DNA of 34,823 nt, from IMG/VR virus record IMGVR_UViG_3300032085_001143, positions 1 to 34,823 of that record; one strand, 5' to 3'. Numbering within the stretch: position 1 is the stretch's first letter; every line of letters begins with the position of its first letter. This document shows positions 9,206 to 18,200 of the stretch, in pieces. The notes under the pieces were generated by a model, which was given only the letters and a program-made list of their open reading frames with translations, ran no database searches and was not told where the DNA came from. This DNA is from a virus. Both the position numbers and the translations under genes were made by a program.

Positions 9206-10171
9206 TTAATTTATTTTTTTAAAGTCAACGTCTAGCATTGAGTAGTTAACCATCTCGTACCCGTCAGGGTGCATTATAACGGCTTCTCTCGGCACTTCGT
9301 CAGACATAACACCTTGATGTACTCCAGAGCCATGCTTAGCGTCTATATATTCAAAATTATAAACAGGTATACCGCTAGATGAGTTAAACACGTGTTCTAT
9401 GTTTTTCTTTAATTTTCTATCTGATGCAGCGGCAGCTCCAGCGCCTGAAGCAACACCACCGATTATTTGACCAAACATGCCCATACGAGCAGCGTGCATT
9501 TGAGCACCCATACCTATAGCAGCCATTTGGTTACCAAAAGCAGCTTGAACGCCTGCGTTAGCACCGCCGTAATCACCAGCTGACATACCTAATAATGTAG
9601 ACTGTCTACTAATTTCTGCGCCTTGCAGCATTGCAGCACCACCTCTTTCTGCCATATCAGCAGAGGCAGCGCCTTGAGCTACGGCTTGCTGTATTTGCAT
9701 ATCCGTTTGACGCTGCATTTGATCTATTTGTTGACCAGCTTGAGCAGCCATCATTGCGTTTTGTCTTTGCTGTTGAGCTATATCTACAGAAGCTTGTCTA
9801 GCAGCCATAACACCTTGATTAGCTAAGGTTTGTGCTAAACCAGCTATACCTGAAGTACCAGCAGCACCTGTCAACGCTTGTAATATGTCAGCTCTTTGCT
9901 GTGCTGATTGCTCCATCTGAAAGTCTGCTGCAGCTGTGGAAACTTGAAGCTCTTCAAATCTATTTTCCATGCCTTCATACGCGTTCTTAAGATCAGCGTA
10001 ATAGTTTTGCATGTTATCGTAAGGATTAAAAAACTCCATTTGCTCATAATCAGCTTGTCTAGCTTCATACTTTTGCATAGCTTCTCTTTGCAGCTGTGTA
10101 TTGTAGTCGAACTGCCTGTCAGCCTGCGCTTGAGCTTGTCTTTGTATTTGTCTGTTTCTTCTGCCACCCAT
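9206..10171 (-). CDS. Putative internal virion protein with C-terminal S74 (endosialidase chaperone) domain, 321 aa
   Basis: Residues 1-245 are Gln/Ala/Met-rich and strongly helical, typical of a coiled-coil core protein. From residue 250 comes a Peptidase_S74 intramolecular chaperone domain: SDRKLKKNI with Ser250, Asp251 and Lys255, then PVYNFEYID and HQGVMSDEVP. The Ser to Lys spacing of five equals the known autocleavage pair of endosialidase chaperones (Ser911/Lys916), so self-release of the last 72 residues just before Ser250 is plausible. The start chosen is the ATG at 10171-10169 (protein begins MGGRRN). It leaves a one-base gap after the upstream stop, like neighbouring junctions. An in-frame ATG at 10213 would add 14 residues and overlap the upstream gene by 41 bases. 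S74 domains normally end tail spikes and fibres, so the combination with a coiled-coil, presumably internal, protein is unusual. By order it matches T7 gene 14. Confidence 0.85.
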   Translation of the reverse strand: MGGRRNRQIQRQAQAQADRQFDYNTQLQREAMQKYEARQADYEQMEFFNPYDNMQNYYADLKNAYEGMENRFEELQVSTAAADFQMEQSAQQRADILQALTGAAGTSGIAGLAQTLANQGVMAARQASVDIAQQQRQNAMMAAQAGQQIDQMQRQTDMQIQQAVAQGAASADMAERGGAAMLQGAEISRQSTLLGMSAGDYGGANAGVQAAFGNQMAAIGMGAQMHAARMGMFGQIIGGVASGAGAAAASDRKLKKNIEHVFNSSSGIPVYNFEYIDAKHGSGVHQGVMSDEVPREAVIMHPDGYEMVNYSMLDVDFKKIN

Positions 10172-10172
10172 A

Positions 10173-10589
10173 TTATATATATTTAAATGCTTCGTAAGAT
10201 GGTCTACTTTCATCTACAAACCATCGTAAATCTTTATGTGTTTGTCTTAAATATTTATCGCCACATACAGTGAACATGAACTTCACGCCCTGTTGCTTAG
10301 CTTTGAACTCTGTGTTTGTTATGAATAATCTCATTAGCTTCTTTCTGTTTGGCCCTTTGTAATTTGGATTTGAAACTATCCACGTTAAGTAACCTATAGG
10401 TGCATTACTACCTAAAAACAAAAAACCCATAAACACAGGTGTATTTTCGTGCTCTATTACGTAACAGTTTTCATCGTTAGGTAATATTTCTTTTTCTATG
10501 CCTGTTTCATCTTTCCACCACCATTCCCACCATCTGCAGGCTTCTTCATAATCGCCTTGTTTAAACGATCTAAATACTACATTATCCAT
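10173..10589 (-). CDS. GNAT-like protein, T7 gp13-like position, 138 aa
   Basis: The small mixed alpha/beta protein begins with a GNAT-style strand and helix (VVFRSFKQGDYEEACRWW) and continues with strands like CYVIEHE and PVFMGFLFL, then a loop and helix (RKKLMRLFITNTEFKAKQQG). This is the order expected in N-acetyltransferase folds. A consensus acetyl-CoA loop of the Q/R-x-x-G-x-G/A type is not clearly present, so enzymatic activity is doubtful. Five tryptophans lie within residues 20-25 (WWEWWW), which is very rare. T7 gp13, a protein needed for assembly of the internal core, is also about this length, has been noted as acetyltransferase-like and sits in the same position ahead of three internal protein genes. 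The role in virion assembly is inferred from that order. A 41-base leader rich in A and T precedes the ATG. Confidence 0.75.
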   Translation of the reverse strand: MDNVVFRSFKQGDYEEACRWWEWWWKDETGIEKEILPNDENCYVIEHENTPVFMGFLFLGSNAPIGYLTWIVSNPNYKGPNRKKLMRLFITNTEFKAKQQGVKFMFTVCGDKYLRQTHKDLRWFVDESRPSYEAFKYI

Positions 10590-10630
10590 TTAATTAAATT
10601 TATATGTAGTATAGTTACATTTATTGCTTT

Positions 10631-10984
10631 TTATTTACTGCTTTCCACTATGTTAGCAGTAACGCCAAACAGCTCTGCTCTAACAGCTTTATTGTTTGTC
10701 ATAGTTACGTCCATGTAATAACCTCTAACATTAGACTTGTTAGCGGGCTTAGTAAACAATAAAAAAGCACCTGTAGGAACTTCAGTTAACTCTGGGTTAT
10801 CAACTACTATACTACTATCTTGTAATATTTCACTAACAGAGCCTATCAACGTGGGATCACCAACTGTCTGTTGATAAGATCCACCGCTTTCGCTAGAAAC
10901 AGTTTCTGTTTGTTGAAAATACAAAATATCTCCAACTTGAAGTGAAGAAAAATTTTGCGAGTCTGTATTTATATTTATTATCAT
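10631..10984 (-). CDS. Putative virion structural protein, 117 aa
   Basis: I know this only as the type of short beta-rich protein common near tail genes of marine phages; no named family is claimed. The first 40 residues contain a strand-turn-strand unit (LQVGDILYF) suggesting a small beta barrel. The middle has IGSVSEILQDSSIVVDNP. The C-terminal third (NVRGYYMDVTMTNNKAVRAELFGVTANIVESSK) looks like an alternating strand pair ending in a short helix. There is no signal peptide and no membrane segment. Its start overlaps the stop of the upstream 426-residue gene as ATGA, a four-base overlap that usually means translational coupling. A tail accessory or fibre-attachment part is the simplest reading from its place between the nozzle-associated gene and the ejection genes. 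Confidence 0.7.
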   Translation of the reverse strand: MIININTDSQNFSSLQVGDILYFQQTETVSSESGGSYQQTVGDPTLIGSVSEILQDSSIVVDNPELTEVPTGAFLLFTKPANKSNVRGYYMDVTMTNNKAVRAELFGVTANIVESSK

Positions 10985-12261
10985 GATGCTGCTCCTGGTG
11001 TTATAAGTTTATCTAAGTCTATATTAATTATTGTATCAGAAGTAGGGTATGTGTTAATTCTTATAGAAGCCTCTAAAGTCATTTGCTTAAAAAATTTACT
11101 AAAAAATATATCGCCTCCAGTTTTTAAAGGTCCTATAGCAGAGCTTAAAGTTACTAAGCCTTGAGAAGAGCTAACTGTAGTTACAGCGCTAACTGTAGGA
11201 GATCCTGATATTCCAGGTCCACTAACAACAGCACCAGCACCTATAAAATAAGTTCCGTTTAAAGCTACCTTAGTGCTAGACGCGTCTGTGGCTTCATCAG
11301 CTATGCCGGCGTCTGCTCTAACAGTTTTAGACGTTGGGTTATTGATAGTTCCATCAGACAAAACAGGATCAACTCTAAGTCTAGCTTCAGATCTACCGTC
11401 TATTATAGCGCCAGACATTTGCTGTATAATGTCATTACCATAACCTCTAAAAGTTAAAGTAGCGCCATCACCAGCTGTTTGAGTTTGAGATAAGCTTATA
11501 GTGTTTGCTGCCGTGTCAATTGATTTTATATAAGGGTCAGTTCCATTTACACTTCCGCCGCTGATGTTTGTGAGTATTGCTTCAATAGCTAAACCCGAAA
11601 CGTCATCTAATTTTATTGTAAGAGAAGAACTTGCCGCGCCATCTACAGTAACTGTTTTTTCGTAATAATAAATTCTATCTTGTATTCCTTTTGCTAAAAG
11701 AGTTGGATAACCGATAGGTGTAGTGTTAGCACTTAATCCAAAAGCGTTGTCATCGTGGCTTCTGTTTACAAGATCGTAGTTGGCTTGAACAATTACTCCA
11801 GAGACAAGTCCAGGACTTCCTACGCTTGTTACGTCTGTTGCTGCTGGGCTGGAAGAGTATGTGTTAGCGTTATCAGTGGCAACTCTAAAAGTTACAGTGA
11901 CATCGTTTATTTGTGATATTTTTTTATTTATAACGTTTACAACTTTATTATTTAATAGTATTTCTGTATTATCGTCAGGAGTTAATAGTAAAACTTGATA
12001 GTCTGTAGTAGAGCTTGAAGGAAACCTAATATTACTAGAATATTCAGGTGATTTCATTTCGTGTACAAAATTACACTCTGGAGTAAAGCTAGACACAAAA
12101 GACTTTGTTGTAAAATTGTAAAAGCTTTGTGTTGATGTTTTTATTATTTGAAGCATAAATACGGCACCAACGTCTCCAGACACAGTAAACACCCTAGTTT
12201 GCGCAGCGGCTGCTAGATCACTAGTATCTATATCAAATAATGTAATTTGTTTTTTACTCAT
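10981..12261 (-). CDS. Putative tail-associated structural protein, 426 aa
   Basis: The whole chain is rich in Ser, Thr, Asp, Gly and Val and predicted to be nearly all beta, as in tail accessory and fibre proteins. The N-terminal 150 residues (starting MSKKQITLFDIDTSDLAAA) hold several regular strands. Residues 150-200 include a polar motif NRSHDDNAFGLSANTTPIG. Later regions have repeated short strands with Gly/Thr turns (ISGGSVNG, GAGAVVSGPGISGSP). The C-terminus returns to regular strands (TLEASIRINTYP). No enzymatic motif is seen. The first eight bases overlap the end of the giant nozzle gene, and its stop overlaps the next gene, so the three are probably translated in a coupled way. It could be a nozzle cap, a fibre adaptor or a decoration protein; I cannot decide from sequence. 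Confidence 0.75.
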   Translation of the reverse strand: MSKKQITLFDIDTSDLAAAAQTRVFTVSGDVGAVFMLQIIKTSTQSFYNFTTKSFVSSFTPECNFVHEMKSPEYSSNIRFPSSSTTDYQVLLLTPDDNTEILLNNKVVNVINKKISQINDVTVTFRVATDNANTYSSSPAATDVTSVGSPGLVSGVIVQANYDLVNRSHDDNAFGLSANTTPIGYPTLLAKGIQDRIYYYEKTVTVDGAASSSLTIKLDDVSGLAIEAILTNISGGSVNGTDPYIKSIDTAANTISLSQTQTAGDGATLTFRGYGNDIIQQMSGAIIDGRSEARLRVDPVLSDGTINNPTSKTVRADAGIADEATDASSTKVALNGTYFIGAGAVVSGPGISGSPTVSAVTTVSSSQGLVTLSSAIGPLKTGGDIFFSKFFKQMTLEASIRINTYPTSDTIINIDLDKLITPGAAS

Positions 12262-15200
12262 CTATAAATTCTTCATCATCACTACTAGTAGCAACGCTAT
12301 TAATAACACCTAATCCTTGCATAACAAAATCTTCGTATTGCAAATCACCTATATCTTTGCTCTGTATTCTTCCAAACCACTTACCTTCTTTCTTGCTAAA
12401 CTCAGATACCAAGCCTTTTTCTAAGTCTGTACTCAAGCTACTTACTGCCCAGCCATTTAAATCTGTCTCAAAACTAAATTTACCTGGATCAACAAAAGTT
12501 TTACCTTGTGTGCCTTCGTAAGATATGTTTCTAAATGATTTCACAGTTTCTGGAGCAACGTTAAATATAAAATTAACATTACTACTATATTGCTCTTCAT
12601 AGAAATTACATCTTAGTGCAAAGCGATGATTGTGCTCGTATAATCTTGCTTTGTCAAAAGTATAGTATTTTTTAGAAACACTAACACCATGCTCAGGTAT
12701 AAAAGACTTAAAACTAGTCCAACCTTTTGCTGTCTCACTAAACGAAACTGTTTTTGAAACGTAATTTAGCAGTTGTCTCTGTAAAAACATGTTATCAATG
12801 CTTCCGTTAACAACACCTGTTTTACTTCTAACAACTAAAGTGTCAGCTAAATATCCAAGACCTAAGTCAACTTCGTCTTGCCCAATAGTAACTTGTTGGC
12901 TAAACGTGCCAGTTCCACCGTCGTTTATTTCTAATATAAAGCCTTGACCAAATTTATTAAAGTAGTAGATTTCAACAACACCTGTTAAATTAGTGTGAGA
13001 AAAACTTATATCATACGTATCACCTTTTGTAAATTGACCTACAACTTGTTCGACTTGTATTCCTTCTATTACGCTAGAGGTCGGAGCGTCATTAAACGTT
13101 ATAGCATCTAAATCATCATCAAAAACAATGTAATCGAAAGTGCTTTGATTAAAGCCGCTAAACGACCAACTGTCTATGCTATTACCTGTAAAATATTGAG
13201 TCGCGTCCGTTAAAGAAATACCGTTTATTTTACCTACAAAACCGTTTGCGTCATCTGGATAAAAAGCAACTTTTCCATCGTCAGTTGATCCTGTTGTGTC
13301 GTTTAAAATAACTTCTGTAGTATTTGCTATGGCTGTAGTTGAAACTTCTTCACTGTTAAAAACTCTAGTAACAGTTACGTTAGAAACGTTATCAAAATTA
13401 CCTCTTACAGTGTAAATACCAGGCTCAGTTACGTTCGTAACGCCAAAACCATAGAAAGTGCCAGTTATATTTGGTTGAGTAACGTAAGCGTTTACAGCGC
13501 CTTGTATACCGCCAGGATAATCAGGATTTTCTTCTACCGTAAACTTAAAGGCATAGCCTTGAGCAGTTACTAAAGGATTCCAGTTAGAAGGTATAGCCCA
13601 TGATTGAGCAAAGTAATATCCGTTGCTTCCGGTAAAATTTTCTTCAAAACTACTATTAGGCACGCAGTAAAAATTAGCGCTGTCGCCACCGTAGTATATT
13701 TCAGGACTTTCGTACTGATAACCTGTTCCGTCAAGCTCAGTTGTTATCAAATGCGTTAACGCGTGTGGAACTTGATAGTTAGCGCTGGGCGTATGAAAAT
13801 CAGTAAATTCACCGCTAGTATTTTGCTCTGTTATATCTATAACATCTATTCTGTTTACTAAACCTCTTCTACCGTAAATTTGAAGAACCGTTTGATCGTC
13901 TCCGTAGTTTGAGTGAGCTGCTGAATCATATTGAAATATTGTTCTAGCAACAGTTCTACCCGCAGTGTAATACTCACCTCCGGCGGCGCCGGCTGTAATA
14001 GTTGGCTTGCATACGTATGTTTTCGTAGAATTAGTATTAGAGCTTCCGCCAATAGAACCAAAGGTTCCTTTAGGATAATTAACAAAGCCAGGACTGGTTT
14101 CGCTGTAGTGAGAAAGTCCGTACGCAGTCGTACCACCGGCAGATATAATAGCGTCATTTACACCACTATATCCAGCCGCTACAGCATCAGCGTGTATTAT
14201 ATCACCGTTAGCATTTAAAATATCAGAAGAGCCATAACCTGTTTGAATAACATCAGCGCTAATACCACCTACAAAAGCAATAGAACCCTCTATGTTCCAC
14301 TCTCCCGCAGTTCCTCTAGATGCCGGTTGGTTTCCAGGATCAACATCTTCATATTCCACGTCTAGCAGATACCAATGGCCATCTTGAAATTCACCATAAC
14401 CACTTTGCCTTATATACACGCTCGTAGCAGTTCCGTCTGTTTTATGGGCGTCTACATATATTTTGCTATCTGTATTTTCTGCATGAACAGTATAACCCAA
14501 ATCACTTTGTGGTGTAGGCAAGGTACCGCTTCCAGAGTTATTTGTTCCAGTTAAACTATAACTATTTGGATTACCGTTATTGTATTGCTGGTAAGTTGTC
14601 ACACCGTTGTTTGTGCCAGTGTAGTATGTAATACCGTGCTCTGTTACATAGCTACCAGGGTTTGGCGCCCCAAAACTAGGGTTTATCCAAGGAGCCGCCA
14701 CGCCGCTACCATCATCTAATGTCCACCTGGCATTATCTTTATAATAAACTTCAGACCAAGCAGGTATTGTGGTAGAAGGTACAGCTGGAACTTCTGCTTC
14801 AGCATCAATAACACCTACAAATTCACCTGTGCCTACTTGAGTGGTAACGCCCTCTTCCGCTATTGCAGGCCCACCTGGATTTACTAACTCCCTTACTTTT
14901 TCAAATTTAATACTAGTAAGCCAAACTTCTAAATCGTCAACACCCCAGCCAGATGGAGCGGCATCATCGTCAAGATCGGTGTTTGGATCAACAAACCATT
15001 GAGGCCTTACGCCAAACTTAGTGAGTATTGGCTCTGTAGAAATATTATTGTTTACATAGTTAGCCGTATAGTCGCTGCTAGACTTATTAGGATCTTTAAA
15101 CATTATGTAAGTAATAAACTCTCTTTCAGTATTGTCTGGGGCGCTATTAATTGAAGCACTAGGCATAACTGTAGCAGAGCTTCTAAAACCGTAGTTTCTA

Positions 15201-18200
15201 TATGTACCAGTTGTAGATGTTTGAATACTGCTAGCAGGCTCACTTGTTATATCACCCAATGTGCTACCCATGTTGTCTACGTCCATAACATAATCTGACA
15301 TTCCAGCCCCACTATTATTAGCACCTATTAAGCTCATGTAGAATTTTAAATAACCTGTTAAAAAGTTATCATTAGTGTAGTTGGCTGAAGCTTTGAATTT
15401 TATTGTTATTTTAACTACTTCTGTTTCAAAAATAGTCATATTAGTAGCTGCTGGATACGAAGGTCCCTGAGGTGTAGTGTTGTTTAATACTTGCGGCGCA
15501 ACAGCTGTATTAGGTATTCCACTAATTGTTCCACTAGCATAACTAACAGGAATATTCATATAAGGCCTCATTTGGCTTGCTTCAGATACAAAAGGACTCC
15601 AACCAGAAAATCCAGGAGAATAAGAGCTATTGTCCCAAGTCGTGTAGCTAAAACCTACTGTGCTTGTAACACCAGTTGTAGCGCCAGCTGCAACGCTCCA
15701 ATCAGCAGCCCAAAGATCACCAGTACCATTGTTAGTTGAAACTGTAGGATTACTAGCGGCATTGTTAGAGGCAGAAGTAGTATTCCACTCGTATATTACA
15801 GTACCATTAGACCAATCACTTGACGTGGTAAACGTAGCATCTGTTTCTTGTATAGCTTCTTGTGTAACAGTATAAACATCTTCTAAAACTTCCGTACCTG
15901 GATCACCTTCAATAGGTGCTACGTACTGTTGAAAATATCCTTGAGGTATTTCTGGCCAATTAGTCACAACTACCACAGAGTCAAGCCTGTTATTGGAAAT
16001 TAAATTTAAATTGTTGTATTCACTATTACCATCAGCACTTAAAAAGTTTTGTTGAACTAAATTATTGTTATAGTTTGTTCCAACTATATTATTACCGTTT
16101 AACACTCTTTCTACTGGATCAGAAGTTAAACTAGATATTCCAACACCATCTTCGTCAAACTCAGAGTTTTGTATTAAGTTCTCTTCAACTCTTTCTTTTA
16201 GCGTTAAGTTGTAAACGCCTGTGTATTGATCGTAAGTTCCTAATAAAGCTTGATTTTTAGGTAAGTTATCTCTAAACCAATCTTTCATGCCGATGTCGGA
16301 TATAGGCGTTATGCCGTCCATAGATAACCTTAAAACTGCACCTCTAGCCTTATCAGCAAAATAAGCTCTGTAAGAATCTGAAGCAAAAGACTCAGGGTTT
16401 GTAGATATACCGTAATCACCAACAAACGGCACTGCTTGACCTAAAACATTTTCAGAAGCCGTTAGCTGTGGGTTGCCATCAGCATTAAATACAGCGTCTT
16501 TATTTGCAAGTATCTTGACAACTCTATCTTCACAAAAAGATACTAGATCTGTTGATCTTGAAAAAAGCTTCTGTATACTGCCGTAGGTAGGATTTATATC
16601 TTTTGTTATGTTTTGAGCTTGAATAAATTGATTTAAATTATTTACTTTAGAGTTTTGATTATATATTCCAGAGTATATTAAGCTATTAGTTAAAACCTCT
16701 TCTTTGTAAGGCTCGTCTGTAGTTGTTGATGCTTTAGCTCCATTAGTTATTTGCATAGTGTTAAAGTCATCTCTAATTCTATTAGACTCTACACCGTTTT
16801 CAAAACTAAAGCAATTAAACCAATTTAAACCTATAGGTGAATTGTCAGATATTTTTTGATTAATTATAAACCTTCGTTGTAATCCCACCGCATACTCTTC
16901 AAAATTCTGATTTGTGCTTTGACTTAAAATGTCAGCGGTTACGTAAGTACCATCGTCTCTTGTAAATCTAATCTTTCTACCACCATATTGTATTTCATCA
17001 CCGCTATCGTCATTTAAGTTTACTCCAGGTGTAATATATATATACGTGTAAGGATTGTTTGGGTCCTCTCTCCAGTAAAGTAGTTTTTGCGCATCTTCAG
17101 TGCCTTTCGTAGCGTCAGGAAAATCAGGAAAAGAAACTGTAGATTGTAAAGGCGCAAATGTTGATCTATTATTCTCTCTAATTTTTAAAGGTATATCATC
17201 ACTAGCTTCAAAATATATATTTAATTCTGGCAGCTGTCTAGGCTCTGTTTCCCAAATAGCAGAAACGCCAGTGTCTGCACCTGTGCTAGCTTGTGGAAAA
17301 GGCGAAACTATAGAAAAGTTTTTAGAAGTACTACTATCTATATCGCCATCGTTACCTGTAAATATATTTGTATTACTAACAGTGGGCTTTTTATCAAGCT
17401 CTAATATAAAACAAAGTCTTCTATTGTTAGCAGAGCCAAACTGTTGTATTTTATTTTTTAAATTTGTTTGTTTAGCGGCATTAGTTCTATCTATACCCCA
17501 CTCATGAGCTGCTTCTTCAACACTGTCTCCAGCCCAAACCCATTCTGTGCCGTTCCACTTTTTTCTAGCTCTCCAAGGCGTGTGATTGTACAGTTTAACA
17601 GATTTTTTATTTAGTATAGTATAAACCTCGCTGTCGCCTTGAAACTTTATTTTGCTATTTATATTAAGCTTTAGCAAAAAGCTATTTATAGAATCTGCTT
17701 GCTCGCTTGTAACACCGTAGGTGCAATCCCATTGTCTTTCGTGAAGTTCTAAATACTCTTCTTGTTTACCTGCAGAAGAATAGCCATAACCAAAAGTGTT
17801 TGGAACATTGTGCCCGGGCGGAGTCCATTTTCCAGAGATTAAATCATCAGACCACTCAAACGCTATGTGTCTAATGCCGCCGGGAAATACAGTGCTTGAG
17901 TAATCAGGCCTTGGGGTGATAGCTCCACCACCAAATATACCTTGCATCTGCCTTGATAAAGTAACATCTGCTAATTCTATTCCTGCATTATCATCTGTTA
18001 TTAAGTTGCTAAAGTTAATTGAGCCACTGTGCAAGTCTTTACCTGGAGCTAAGAAAGAAACGTGAATATAGTGCTTTCCTGTTTCATCGCCATAAAAACT
18101 TTTTAAATCATTTTTAGCTAAGCCATTAGAAGTAATATAAGAAAGTCCAGTCCATTGTTTACTTCCATTAACATGGCTGTTGTTAGTAGTGACAAAAGGC

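Noticed and set aside
9871-10167. 98-residue minus-strand frame overlapping the S74 protein gene
   Set aside because: Alternative frame of a Gln/Ala-rich coding region; the overlapping frame has clear domain evidence.
10172-10213. Upstream start adding 14 residues to the S74 protein
   Set aside because: It would overlap the GNAT-like gene by 41 bases, whereas the ATG at 10171 gives the one-base gap seen at neighbouring junctions.
10604-10620. Short inverted repeat ATGTA/TACAT before the GNAT-like gene
   Set aside because: Only five A/T-dominated pairs and no U-run, so it is expected by chance in this AT-rich sequence.
13858-14157. 99-residue minus-strand open frame inside the nozzle gene
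   Set aside because: It is out of frame with the nozzle gene and shows no family or start context.
17100-17507. 135-residue plus-strand open frame
   Set aside because: It lies wholly inside the nozzle gene on the other strand, has no leader or neighbours on its strand, and its product has a composition expected of an antisense shadow.
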